Under the pieces are notes generated by a model. That model made no database searches, was not told the DNA's origin, and was given only the letters and a program-made list of their open reading frames with translations. This document shows positions 7,423 to 13,730 of a DNA stretch of 35,373 nucleotides, one piece after another (position 1 is the stretch's first letter; the number at the start of each line of letters is the position of its first letter). Position numbers and translations under genes: made by a program. Origin of the DNA: Frankiales bacterium (GTDB lineage Bacteria > Actinomycetota > Actinomycetes > Mycobacteriales > Geodermatophilaceae); the NCBI GenBank assembly GCA_025465155.1, contig JAODNJ010000570.1:1-35373 (forward strand), in the 5' to 3' direction.

Positions 7423-7459
7423 GACCCTTCGTTGTGGTGCGTTTCGGTGACAAGAGAAA
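7423..7459 (-). repeat. 37-bp repeated 5' leader, copy 1
   Basis: 36 of 37 bases match 10671-10707. In the sense direction it runs from TTTCTCTTGTCACCGAAAC to CACAACGAAGGGTC and supplies the GAAGGG ribosome binding site of the gene at 7417. The conservation outside coding sequence implies function in the transcript or as a binding site. Confidence 0.85.
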
Positions 7460-7471
7460 GTCAATCACACT

Positions 7472-7482
7472 TACCTTGACGA
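7472..7482 (-). promoter_or_regulatory. TCGTCAAGGTA control motif, site A
   Basis: This is the minus-strand copy of the 11-bp motif also present at 10730-10740 and 13946-13956. It lies inside the perfect palindrome region TTGACGAGTCAA (7476-7487), upstream of the repeated leader, and overlaps the last codons of the 46-aa gene. It probably marks an internal early promoter or operator. Confidence 0.55.
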
Positions 7483-7483
7483 G

Positions 7484-7624
7484 TCAAATGCGTTTCGAGA
7501 AGCGGCCTCGGCGATCGCGGAAGACGACGCGGCGCTTCGGCTTCCACTTCGGATCGTGGCGGGCCTCAAGCCACGCTTCTAGTTCCGGCGTCATCGGCCC
7601 GAAGCCGCGATAGTGCTCGTTCAT
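7484..7624 (-). CDS. Small basic protein (46 aa)
   Basis: The ATG at 7624 overlaps the stop of the upstream gene (ATGA); TGA is at 7484-7486. The product is MNEHYRGFGPMTPELEAWLE followed by a strongly basic half (KWKPKRRVVFRDRRGRFSKR). The Arg/Lys-rich tail suggests nucleic-acid binding. Short phage proteins ending in RRGRF-type sequence are frequent hypotheticals. Its 3' end overlaps the control palindrome at 7476-7487. Confidence 0.6.
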   Translation of the reverse strand: MNEHYRGFGPMTPELEAWLEARHDPKWKPKRRVVFRDRRGRFSKRI

Positions 7625-8247
7625 GGTCTCTCTTTCGTGTGCCAGTGATTCACGGTCATTGCCGCGCCGGTGGCGGCGTCGGCGTGCATGTTTGCGTGCA
7701 GCGTCAAAGCGTCCGTCGTGGCGGCGTACTGATCGCCCCCGACGCCGTGGAACAGCAACAGGTGAGCCGCCACGGTTGACAGGTCGATCGGTGGCACGTA
7801 GAAGCCGGCGTCTTCATCTTCCGCTTCGCCCACCAGAACAGCGCCCAGAATGTCGGCGACCGCTCGTTCCGCCTTACCGCGCGGAGACTCCCACGGCCCG
7901 CCTGACGCCTTATGGGGGCGCTTGGTCACTTCCGGGTCGCCTACCGGCAATGAGGCGCGCACCGGCTCGTCGGCGGCCTCCTGCTCGCGCTTGGTCGCCC
8001 ATCGCGTCTGCTGTTCGCCCAGACGACCCGAATTGGCGACCTCTCGATACAGCGGCTCTTTGCGCTTCTTCGGGGCCTTGACGATCTCCACGGCGTCTTT
8101 CGCTTTCACCGTGGAGGCGAACGTGCCGGCCGCCGACGTCACTTTGACGTCGATCTTCTTCCCGTCACGCTTCACTTTCACGACCACGAAGTCATTGCCG
8201 CGCACGGTGATGTGATCGCCTTTCCCGACGTCGGCCCACGTGCTCAC
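7621..8247 (-). CDS. Hypothetical early protein with SH3-like N-terminal domain (208 aa)
   Basis: GTG start at 8247, overlapping the upstream stop (GTGA). Residues 1-55 (DVGKGDHITVRGNDFVVVKV, KIDVKVTSAAGTF) look like a small beta-barrel of SH3/KOW type. The middle (60-130) is basic and low in structure (KKRKEPLYREVANSGRLGEQ). Residues about 130-208 are a mixed helical domain with several His residues. No specific family is recognised. It belongs to the coupled early series. Confidence 0.75.
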   Translation of the reverse strand: MSTWADVGKGDHITVRGNDFVVVKVKRDGKKIDVKVTSAAGTFASTVKAKDAVEIVKAPKKRKEPLYREVANSGRLGEQQTRWATKREQEAADEPVRASLPVGDPEVTKRPHKASGGPWESPRGKAERAVADILGAVLVGEAEDEDAGFYVPPIDLSTVAAHLLLFHGVGGDQYAATTDALTLHANMHADAATGAAMTVNHWHTKERP

Positions 8248-8474
8248 GAGATCGCCCCGGAACGGATTGCGAGTCGTACGGCGTGAGTCGTGTTGGCCGC
8301 GTCGAGGCGGTGGCGTGCTCGAGCGGAAAGCGTGTCCACCGTGGAGATCGCAACCCCCAGGGCGGCGGCCGTCTCGAGGCGGGTTTTCCCGTCCGCCATA
8401 AAGGCCAGCACCCGTCTCTCGGCGACAGTCAGCGGCGACCCTACAGGCGGCACGTAGTTCGGTTGGTCTCTCAT
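8244..8474 (-). CDS. Small LuxR/GerE-type helix-turn-helix protein (76 aa)
   Basis: The start is the ATG at 8474, which overlaps the TGA of the 29-aa ORF upstream and gives a protein that is almost only the DNA-binding domain. Residues 14-76 follow the LuxR C-terminal pattern: PLTVAERRVLAFMADGKT, then ETAAALGVAISTVDTLSARA (turn and recognition helix), then RHRLDAANTTHAVRLAIRSGAI. No receiver or ligand domain is present. Such stand-alone domains can repress or activate phage or host promoters. It is the clearest transcription factor of the early operon. Targets cannot be told from the sequence; the repeated motifs at 7472, 10730 and 13946 are candidates. Confidence 0.8.
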   Translation of the reverse strand: MRDQPNYVPPVGSPLTVAERRVLAFMADGKTRLETAAALGVAISTVDTLSARARHRLDAANTTHAVRLAIRSGAIS

Positions 8475-8560
8475 TCGTAATGCTCCGAGACGAGTTCGGC
8501 GACGTCGTGCAGAAGCGCGGCGGCGTACTTGGCTAGCAATTTGATCAATTCGTCTTTCAT
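8471..8560 (-). CDS. Micro-protein (29 aa) between coupled genes
   Basis: MKDELIKLLAKYAAALLHDVAELVSEHYE is encoded from the ATG at 8560 to TGA at 8471-8473. Both ends overlap neighbours by ATGA, so it fills exactly the gap between the 131-aa gene and the HTH gene. It is a single amphipathic helix in appearance. It may be a true micro-protein or simply a translational bridge that keeps ribosomes loaded for the HTH gene. Confidence 0.5.
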   Translation of the reverse strand: MKDELIKLLAKYAAALLHDVAELVSEHYE

Positions 8561-8952
8561 AATGCCTTCCCAGCATTGGCGTTGATCGACTCCCACTCTT
8601 CGAGCGTTTCGGGTAGCTCGTGATCAGACGCTTGGTCTGCTATGGGGTAGTGAATACCCGCTATTGGGTAGGGCCGTGTCTCAGGGATGGCGCTCACGAT
8701 AACCGCCTCGCGCTTGGCGAGTTCGGCCTGCGCGATAAATAGGGCCGCTTCCGTTCGAGTGAAGTCGGCCTCAGCCCTGTCTCGTTGTTTCCTTGTTGCC
8801 GCCAGGACCTCTTGCGACTGCTCAGCCCCCGCGTTGTGAGCGTCACGGGCCCACGCAAGCAGGCGTTCTCGGTCCGGCATCTGCCACGTGTCGTCGTCCT
8901 CGTAAATCCAGGTAAACCACGCGTCGGCCATTTGTTCATGGGCGTCGGTCAC
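8557..8952 (-). CDS. Hypothetical early protein (131 aa)
   Basis: I chose the GTG at 8952 because it overlaps the upstream TGA (GTGA), like its neighbours; a longer in-frame start would run far into the upstream gene. The N-terminal part (DAHEQMADAWFTWIYEDDDTW) and central helix (residues about 50-85, KQRDRAEADFTRTEAALFIAQAELAKREA in two heptad-rich halves) suggest a coiled coil. The C-terminus is acidic. The family is unknown. Confidence 0.7.
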   Translation of the reverse strand: MTDAHEQMADAWFTWIYEDDDTWQMPDRERLLAWARDAHNAGAEQSQEVLAATRKQRDRAEADFTRTEAALFIAQAELAKREAVIVSAIPETRPYPIAGIHYPIADQASDHELPETLEEWESINANAGKAL

Positions 8953-9203
8953 GAGGCCCACCGCGCGTAATGTTCGACGTTCGCGTACGGACGAAGCGCG
9001 TCCGCGACACGTGGGCGATCCAGCTTGGCGGCCAAGTCGTAGAGCTTTTTCGGCGTCGAGCCGACCGACGCGGCGACGGTGGGCGGCCACTCGCCACCCC
9101 TGATCAGCCATTCGGCCTCAGTCAGCATATGCTCGGTTTCGACACGCTGCGCCGCTGCCCACTTCTTGTGCGCTGCCGCTGCCGCCGTGATATCGCGGCT
9201 CAC
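8949..9203 (-). CDS. Small hypothetical protein with possible HTH (84 aa)
   Basis: GTG at 9203 overlapping the upstream stop (GTGA). The first 30 residues form an Ala-rich helix with a heptad pattern. Residues about 37-70 (EWPPTVAASVGSTPKKLYDLAAKLDRP has a helix-turn-helix outline) could bind DNA, in the style of small phage regulators that test V-A-x-x-V-G-x-T-P spacing. No close family is recognised. Confidence 0.7.
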   Translation of the reverse strand: MSRDITAAAAAHKKWAAAQRVETEHMLTEAEWLIRGGEWPPTVAASVGSTPKKLYDLAAKLDRPRVADALRPYANVEHYARWAS

Positions 9204-9514
9204 CAGATCTTCCCAGCGTCGAACAGGACCGTGAAGCTGCCCGCATGAGCGAGAGCATTGGCGTCCAAGATGCTGCCGTCACGGAGCGACGCCCAGCGGT
9301 AGTCATGGCGCAGTTGCCACCGCGACCCGCTCGAGGAATGGACGACCGAGCCGGGCTCGGTGGGAAGCTCTGGCGGCAGCGGTTCCCATTCGCCGACGAC
9401 GCGGCGCACCGCTTCACCGCCCCATGACCTTTGCCCCGTTCGCGCGTCTTCGGAGCTTTCGTAGTGAACGACAGTGCCGTCTTCGTCGCGGCGGCCGTAT
9501 TCGTAGTTCGTCAT
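9200..9514 (-). CDS. Hypothetical early protein (104 aa)
   Basis: I chose the ATG at 9514, which overlaps the stop of the 74-aa gene (ATGA); upstream in-frame sequence overlaps that gene completely. The product begins MTNYEYGRRDEDGTVVHYES and contains W-x-L-R/W-A-S-L-type beta strands (GSRWQLRHDYRWASLRDGSI). It looks like a small beta-rich protein. Function is unknown. Confidence 0.7.
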   Translation of the reverse strand: MTNYEYGRRDEDGTVVHYESSEDARTGQRSWGGEAVRRVVGEWEPLPPELPTEPGSVVHSSSGSRWQLRHDYRWASLRDGSILDANALAHAGSFTVLFDAGKIW

Positions 9515-9735
9515 TTCTTGTGCTTCCGTTTCTGTCGGTGGCGGCCTCGAGGCTTCACCAAGGTGAGTTCGTGGAACAGGTACCACGTGCGGCGTTTGCC
9601 GCGCGTGATTTCGATCTTGTCGGGGTGCGGTGTGAACATCCATTCGGGGGTGTAGACGACCGCTGTGACAACGCCCGGCTTGCCTTTCTTGGCGCGCATG
9701 GTCGACCCGAGAAGGCCGGTGGCGGCGGTGGTCAT
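9511..9735 (-). CDS. Small basic protein (74 aa)
   Basis: The start is the ATG at 9735, four bases after the lipoprotein stop. A later ATG (MRAKKGKPG) is possible. The core (GVVTAVVYTPEWMFTPHPDKIEI, TWYLFHELTLV in separate strands) is beta-rich, and the tail is Arg/Lys/His-rich (RGRHRQKRKHKK). The basic tail suggests nucleic-acid contact. No family is recognised. A copy of the CACCCCCGA element falls inside its coding sequence at 9643-9652. Confidence 0.65.
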   Translation of the reverse strand: MTTAATGLLGSTMRAKKGKPGVVTAVVYTPEWMFTPHPDKIEITRGKRRTWYLFHELTLVKPRGRHRQKRKHKK

Positions 9736-9739
9736 CGCC

Positions 9740-10273
9740 TCAGTTTGTGAACAGGATTGCGGCATCGGTGCCGACACTCGGCGTCGCCGACAGTGTCAGC
9801 GTGGCCGGATCGGCAACCGAAAGGCCCACCTTCCACGTGACCGACGCACCAGGCAGGATCGGGGTGGACGGGGCTGAGTTGATCCCGGCGTCAGTGTCGA
9901 ACACTTTGGACGCTTCCACGCCACCCGACGACGCCGTGATGTAGGCCAAGCTGGGATCGAAATTGGCGGTGCCGGTGTTTGTGACGGTGATCGTCACCAC
10001 GACGTCGGCGGCCTGATCCGCGCCGGCCGCGTACTCGCTGGGGGTGAAAGCGACCGGCGCGGCAGCTGTCAACGTGACACCCGGCCATTTGGCCGTCATG
10101 CCAAACGTCGGGTTGGTCGCCTTGGCGGGCGGCGGCGTGGTCGCGGCGGCCGAATGCGACGTCTTGGCGGGTGCCGAAACGATCGACGGGGACGCGCTGC
10201 ACCCGGCCAGTGCGGCCACGGTGACGGCGGCGACCGCTGCGGAAATAAGCCAAGATTTCGTGTTGTCGTTCAT
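9740..10273 (-). CDS. Phage-encoded lipoprotein, candidate superinfection-exclusion factor
   Basis: The product is 177 aa from the ATG at 10273 (AAAGG upstream). It has a charged start (MNDNTKSW), a hydrophobic stretch at about 9-22 and a lipobox L22-A23-G24-C25, so it should be secreted and lipid-anchored outside the membrane. A Ser/Thr/Pro/Ala linker (26-55) is followed by an Ig-like beta-sandwich (about 56-177: GVTLTAAAPVAF, ADVVVTITVTNTGTANF, ILPGASVTWKVGLSVADP) that resembles the DUF4352-like folds of Gram-positive lipoproteins. Known phage lipoproteins block entry of a second phage; that role here is inference. It is encoded second in the early operon, which fits early expression. A stem-loop and the CACACCCCCGA element precede it. 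Confidence 0.82.
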   Translation of the reverse strand: MNDNTKSWLISAAVAAVTVAALAGCSASPSIVSAPAKTSHSAAATTPPPAKATNPTFGMTAKWPGVTLTAAAPVAFTPSEYAAGADQAADVVVTITVTNTGTANFDPSLAYITASSGGVEASKVFDTDAGINSAPSTPILPGASVTWKVGLSVADPATLTLSATPSVGTDAAILFTN

Positions 10274-10284
10274 GATGTTGCCTT

Positions 10285-10295
10285 TCGGGGGTGTG
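10285..10295 (-). promoter_or_regulatory. CACACCCCCGA leader motif
   Basis: This is an exact copy of the 11-bp element, 11 nt before the lipoprotein ATG and directly followed by its AAAGG ribosome binding site. The preceding CGCTT is shared with the copy at 25922, and both lie just after a GC stem-loop. Confidence 0.5.
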
Positions 10296-10305
10296 AAGCG
10301 GTTGA

Positions 10306-10330
10306 GGGGCGGCACAGGTCGCGCCGCCCC
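10306..10330 (-). terminator. GC stem-loop after the first early gene
   Basis: GGGGCGGC pairs with GCCGCCCC (8 bp, 9-nt loop), 3' of the 108-aa gene's stop. No U-tract follows. It could limit read-through into, or protect the transcript ahead of, the lipoprotein gene. Confidence 0.6.
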
Positions 10331-10337
10331 GGTGAAG

Positions 10338-10664
10338 CTAGAACGTGATGCGCTCGCCGTGACGAACGATGCCGACCAGATCGCCGAAGCCGACGAAGTG
10401 GACGCAACGCGCGAAAGCGTCGGTGAGAGACGGGGCGTTGAGGTACTCGCGGTGGCGAGTGTCGCCTTCGCCTTCGTTGTCGCGGCGGGAGAAGACGGCA
10501 ACGAAATCGAAGGTTTCCGGGTTGACCTCATAGAGGTCGTTCCCGATCATGCCGACCACGCCGGCCTTGACGAGGCGGTTGACCTCGGCCAGGAATTCGG
10601 GGGCCAATTCGGTGTCTTCGGGCAGTGCATTGAAAGTGGTGACGATTTCGGCGATGTTCGACAT
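10338..10664 (-). CDS. First gene of the early operon, hypothetical (108 aa)
   Basis: The ATG at 10664 has GAAGGG about 9 nt upstream within the repeated 37-bp leader. The product begins MSNIAEIVTTFNALPEDTEL. Residues 24-60 (APEFLAEVNRLVKAGVVGMIGND) look like an alpha/beta fold, and residues 70-108 contain a His/Arg-containing segment. As the first gene after a well-formed promoter it is probably among the earliest and most abundant phage proteins. No family is recognised. Confidence 0.75.
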   Translation of the reverse strand: MSNIAEIVTTFNALPEDTELAPEFLAEVNRLVKAGVVGMIGNDLYEVNPETFDFVAVFSRRDNEGEGDTRHREYLNAPSLTDAFARCVHFVGFGDLVGIVRHGERITF

Positions 10665-10670
10665 GGTGTT

Positions 10671-10707
10671 GACCCTTCGTTGTGGTGTGTTTCGGTGACA
10701 AGAGAAA
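10671..10707 (-). repeat. 37-bp repeated 5' leader, copy 2
   Basis: 36 of 37 bases match the leader at 7423-7459. It lies directly after the candidate -10 box and carries the GAAGGG ribosome binding site of the gene at 10664. Confidence 0.85.
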
Positions 10708-10736
10708 TCGTCTCACGAGGTGCATTGGGTCGTCAA
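10707..10736 (-). promoter_or_regulatory. Early promoter candidate driving the minus-strand operon
   Basis: TTGACG (10731-10736, minus strand) is followed after 18 bases by GACGAT (10707-10712). The predicted start lies in the repeated leader. The -35 box overlaps the TCGTCAAGGTA motif, which suits an operator position. Confidence 0.5.
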
Positions 10737-10740
10737 GGTA
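10730..10740 (+). promoter_or_regulatory. TCGTCAAGGTA control motif, site B
   Basis: The 11-bp motif lies in the 120-bp divergent region between the early operon and the RHH gene. It overlaps both the minus-strand -35 box and the plus-strand -10 box, so a bound protein could affect both promoters. Confidence 0.55.
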
Positions 10741-10744
10741 GAAT
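10739..10744 (+). promoter_or_regulatory. -10 box TAGAAT for the RHH gene
   Basis: TAGAAT matches the actinobacterial -10 pattern TANNNT. The predicted start at about 10751 gives a 34-nt leader with AGGAGA six bases before GTG 10785. No -35 match is evident. Confidence 0.5.
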
Positions 10745-10784
10745 CGGCATATTCCCGAAAAAACTTTGAAACAGGAGAGACACC

Positions 10785-10991
10785 GTGGCCCACTACAAGG
10801 CGAAAACCTCGAAATCGAAATACCCGATGCAACTGATTGTCATGATCACCCCGGCCATGCATGAGCGGATCACAGCCGACGCGAAAGCCGCCGACGTGTC
10901 AGTGTCCGAAGTGACCCGCGATTACCTCGAGGCCGGCATCGACGCGATCGATCTCGGAGCGCCGTTTCTCGATGACGCTCCGAACGTCTAG
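10785..10991 (+). CDS. Ribbon-helix-helix (CopG/Arc-like) DNA-binding protein, 68 aa
   Basis: GTG start with a strong AGGAGA site. Residues about 14-50 follow the ribbon-helix-helix outline: a strand (YPMQLIVMITP), helix one (AMHERITADAKAADV) and helix two (SVSEVTRDYLEAGI), in the M/V-x-V-x-L/I then S-x-S-E-x-x-R-x-x-L style of CopG proteins. The short acidic tail is disordered. It is a lone plus-strand gene between two minus-strand blocks, and its promoter overlaps the early promoter. It is therefore a good candidate for the regulator of this divergent region and of the other TCGTCAAGGTA sites. Its stop overlaps the convergent primase stop (CTAG). Confidence 0.7.
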   Translation: MAHYKAKTSKSKYPMQLIVMITPAMHERITADAKAADVSVSEVTRDYLEAGIDAIDLGAPFLDDAPNV

Positions 10992-13516
10992 CGCTTCTTC
11001 TTCGTGCGGGTCACGATGTCATCGAACGCGTCGTCGATTGTGGGCGTGCGATAGCGGACGCCGCGCAAGGCCACCGCGACAGGCGGCGGCGCGGTGAAGC
11101 TGGCATTCGGCGCGGACGGCTTCACTTTCAGGCCGAAACGCACCTTCATTTTTTCAACGCCGGGCAGGCTTGTGTGACCAGAGAAGCGGCTTGTGATCAG
11201 GCCGTCACTCCACGCGTGCTGTGAGCGCTGCTCCAAGAACCGGTTGAAATCGTCGCACAGCTGGCGGACTGGGATCGCATACCCCGGATCGATCACCAGG
11301 TGATCGCGCACGTACGCAAGAATCGGGTCGGCGTCGGTGCGCCATTCCAGCGTGTCCTCTGTGACCCTTTTCGGCGCGGCCGGCATGGTCATGCCGCCTT
11401 TGTACCAATCGACAGCGCCCGCCACCAGCCACGCCAGAACGGCCTCGTTCGGCTTGGACAGGCGACCTTTGAGGCCCGGATCTCCAAGCCGGTCTTTGGT
11501 GCCTTCGATCAGCATTCCCGGTTTCAGAAACGTCCACGGAAAATCGATCAGCATCATGCGCCGCCAAGTGCCGTGATCCGTCTCGGCGACAATCGGGGTG
11601 TAGTTGGTCGAAATGAATGACGAATGCGTGGCCGGGAATTCGACAGTGTCTTGCCGCATGCGCCGGGCGCGCAGTGTGTCCGTGCCCACCATGTCTTTGA
11701 GGCGTTTCACGTTCAGGTTGCGGCCTTCCGGCAGTTCTTCGATCACCGTGAACCGTGCGCCTTGTAAATCCATAAGCTCGGTCGGGTGGTCGCCCGGATT
11801 GGCGAGAAGCACGCGATCGGCGAGCGTGGTCGCGTAGCTGCCCAGCGTGGCGCGTGGGGCGTCCAGAATCGTCGACTTACCGTTCTCGCCGCCGCCGCGA
11901 AGAATCGGCATCACGGCATCGTCAGGCGTGCGCCCGGTGATCGCCTGCCCGAATCGGACTTGCATGTAGGCGGCCACCTTCTTCGACGGGAACGCCTCAA
12001 GCGCTTTCTCCCAGTCGGCCGACGTCGCGCCGGGCACATAGTCGCACGCGGCAATTTTCGTGAACATGTACGCCGGATCGTGTGGCAGGAGATCGCCCGT
12101 CCGCAAATCGACGACGCCGTTTTGCACGTTCAGAAGATCCGGGTCGGCGTCAAGATCGGCGACATCTTCGGCCAGGATGCCCAGCGCCAGGCGGGCAATC
12201 GCCATGATCCTCGAGCGTTGCAGCATCGTCGTGATCAGTGCGATGCGATTTTTCTCGTCACGCATGACAGCGCCGCGCACCTCGTCGGCAACGATCGGCT
12301 TGAGGATTTTGCGCACCGCCTCGAAAAGCGCCAGGTCGCTCGCTGCCGCCCAAACCCGGCCGTCGTAGCGGAGGATGCCCAGGCCATCGGTCATCGTCCA
12401 CAGCCCGCGCAAATGCTCGGCCACCTCTTCGGACATGGGGGAATCTTCGGTGTACCGCGCCGCGCCTTGAGGCCGATCGGCCGTCAAATCAAGGGCGGCC
12501 ACGGTAGGGCGGCGGATGTCGCGGCCTTCCGTGGGGTTTGCGTTTCGGCGCTTGATCTCTTTCCGCTGCGGCTTGGACAAGGCAAACGTGGTCACGGTGG
12601 GCGGCAGGCCGAACCGTGTGACGCTGCCGGCCGCCGCGTCATCCCACGACTTCGCCGATTCGGGGTAGTGCGCCAGGTAGGTCGCCCGAGCGGCGTCGTA
12701 CGCTTCGCCCACGCCGGCCTGCCCTGTCGTGCCGATTCGGATGAGTGTGGAAACCGCCTCGAGCATTTCGGCGTGACCCATGCCTTCGGTGGTTACCGCG
12801 TCGCGGGCCGCTTTTGCATCACCGCGCGGTTTGCCGGGGGTCTGCGCGTCCCGCCAGGCGTCAAACGTGTCGTCGCCCGTTCGGGGCGATCCTGAGGGCT
12901 TAGACGCCGTTTCGTGGCCTTCGCCGCCTTTGCGCGGTGGCGCTGATTTCAAACGAAGGCTGTGTTCCGGGCTCGGCGCGAGCGTGGGGGCGATCTCAAG
13001 CGCCGGGCCGTAGTAGACCACGTACCCTTCGCCGCCGCGCGTGTCCACGTGGTTTGACGGGAAGTTCTGGGAGACGGTCAACGGGATGTCGGCCGGCGCG
13101 GTGTAGACGTAGTGCTCGCCGCCGCTCGGCGTTCGGTAGTGGAACGTTTTCGGCAGGTCGTGGCCGTCCAGCGCAAGCTCTTTGTGGCCGGAACCGGTGC
13201 AGTCGGCACGGTGCGCCGTTTTCGCTGTCACGTTGGGCATCCCCAGCTGTCGGTCACAGCCTTTCTCGTCCACGTCGACGATGTTCAGCCCCGACTTGCC
13301 GGCGTGGATGCCGACCAGTGCGGCGGTGAATTCGCCGGTGAACCATGACGCGATCGTTTCGGCGTCGGTGGTCGCTTCGTCGCCCCACAGCACGTAAGGC
13401 CGTTTTGAGCCGTCCGAGCGGACCGGGAACACGTGCCAGCCGATCGCGGCCAGTGAAAGCGCGACGTCAAGGTTGGACGCGGCAGTCGGGGAAGTTTTCG
13501 GGGGTTTCTTCGGCAT
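10988..13516 (-). CDS. Replicative Prim-Pol / D5-type superfamily 3 helicase
   Basis: The product is 842 aa from the ATG at 13516 (GAAAG about 12 nt upstream). The N-terminal domain (about 15-185) is an archaeo-eukaryotic primase-polymerase: GWHVFPV at the entry, catalytic D81-V-D83 in LNIVDVD, SGGEH at 131-135, and DTRGGEGYVV at 158-167. A linker leads to the D5 N-domain, with the typical LLNVQNGVVDLRTGDLLPH at 461-479. The SF3 helicase has Walker A GGGENGKST (541-549), Walker B VIEE (591-594), sensor FISTNYTP (634-641) and an arginine-finger candidate in WRRM. The C-terminal region (about 700-842) resembles the winged-helix tail of P4/D5 primases. It should unwind the origin and prime replication while host polymerase extends. 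The adjacent intergenic repeats are its probable target. Confidence 0.93.
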   Translation of the reverse strand: MPKKPPKTSPTAASNLDVALSLAAIGWHVFPVRSDGSKRPYVLWGDEATTDAETIASWFTGEFTAALVGIHAGKSGLNIVDVDEKGCDRQLGMPNVTAKTAHRADCTGSGHKELALDGHDLPKTFHYRTPSGGEHYVYTAPADIPLTVSQNFPSNHVDTRGGEGYVVYYGPALEIAPTLAPSPEHSLRLKSAPPRKGGEGHETASKPSGSPRTGDDTFDAWRDAQTPGKPRGDAKAARDAVTTEGMGHAEMLEAVSTLIRIGTTGQAGVGEAYDAARATYLAHYPESAKSWDDAAAGSVTRFGLPPTVTTFALSKPQRKEIKRRNANPTEGRDIRRPTVAALDLTADRPQGAARYTEDSPMSEEVAEHLRGLWTMTDGLGILRYDGRVWAAASDLALFEAVRKILKPIVADEVRGAVMRDEKNRIALITTMLQRSRIMAIARLALGILAEDVADLDADPDLLNVQNGVVDLRTGDLLPHDPAYMFTKIAACDYVPGATSADWEKALEAFPSKKVAAYMQVRFGQAITGRTPDDAVMPILRGGGENGKSTILDAPRATLGSYATTLADRVLLANPGDHPTELMDLQGARFTVIEELPEGRNLNVKRLKDMVGTDTLRARRMRQDTVEFPATHSSFISTNYTPIVAETDHGTWRRMMLIDFPWTFLKPGMLIEGTKDRLGDPGLKGRLSKPNEAVLAWLVAGAVDWYKGGMTMPAAPKRVTEDTLEWRTDADPILAYVRDHLVIDPGYAIPVRQLCDDFNRFLEQRSQHAWSDGLITSRFSGHTSLPGVEKMKVRFGLKVKPSAPNASFTAPPPVAVALRGVRYRTPTIDDAFDDIVTRTKKKR

Positions 13517-13570
13517 GGAAGTGCTTTCGTGTGAGTTTGGCGAGTGGTGTCGTCGTGCCCCGGAAGGGGT

Positions 13571-13622
13571 GACGCGGCTCGAGCATGACCGGACAAGACC
13601 GACATCACATCCGAGCCGCGTC
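13571..13622. other. 11-bp inverted repeat in the primase leader
   Basis: GACGCGGCTCG pairs perfectly with CGAGCCGCGTC around a 30-nt spacer that contains two related GACCG-x-ACA units. It lies between the candidate promoter (13661-13690) and the primase start, so it would be transcribed as a leader hairpin. Function is unknown; it could be an operator, an attenuator or part of the origin. Confidence 0.6.
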
Positions 13623-13660
13623 GTGATCGCCAAATCACAGGTCACGAAGAGCCCGCCTAG

Positions 13661-13690
13661 ATCTTGCGGGATGCGGCGGGAAGTTGTCAA
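13661..13690 (-). promoter_or_regulatory. Primase-helicase promoter candidate
   Basis: On the minus strand a perfect TTGACA (13685-13690) is separated by 18 bases from CAAGAT (13661-13666). It is the best sigma-70-like -35 box I see in the window. The leader would be about 140 nt and include the hairpin at 13571-13622. Confidence 0.6.
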
Positions 13691-13730
13691 GACTTTAAGC
13701 CGAGAGATTTGGAGGTTCTTAAAGTAACTA

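Noticed and set aside
9640-9654. CACCCCCGA copy at 9643-9652 and at 20343-20352 as leader elements
   Set aside because: Both fall within coding sequence (74-aa gene and first codons of the endolysin), unlike the intergenic copies; counted only as background.
10785-10991. RHH protein as an antitoxin of a toxin-antitoxin pair
   Set aside because: No toxin-like ORF is adjacent; the neighbours are the convergent primase and the divergent early operon, so a transcription regulator fits better.
11786-12895. 369-aa plus-strand frame within the primase-helicase gene
   Set aside because: It lies fully opposite conserved D5 and helicase motifs and has the composition of a shadow ORF.
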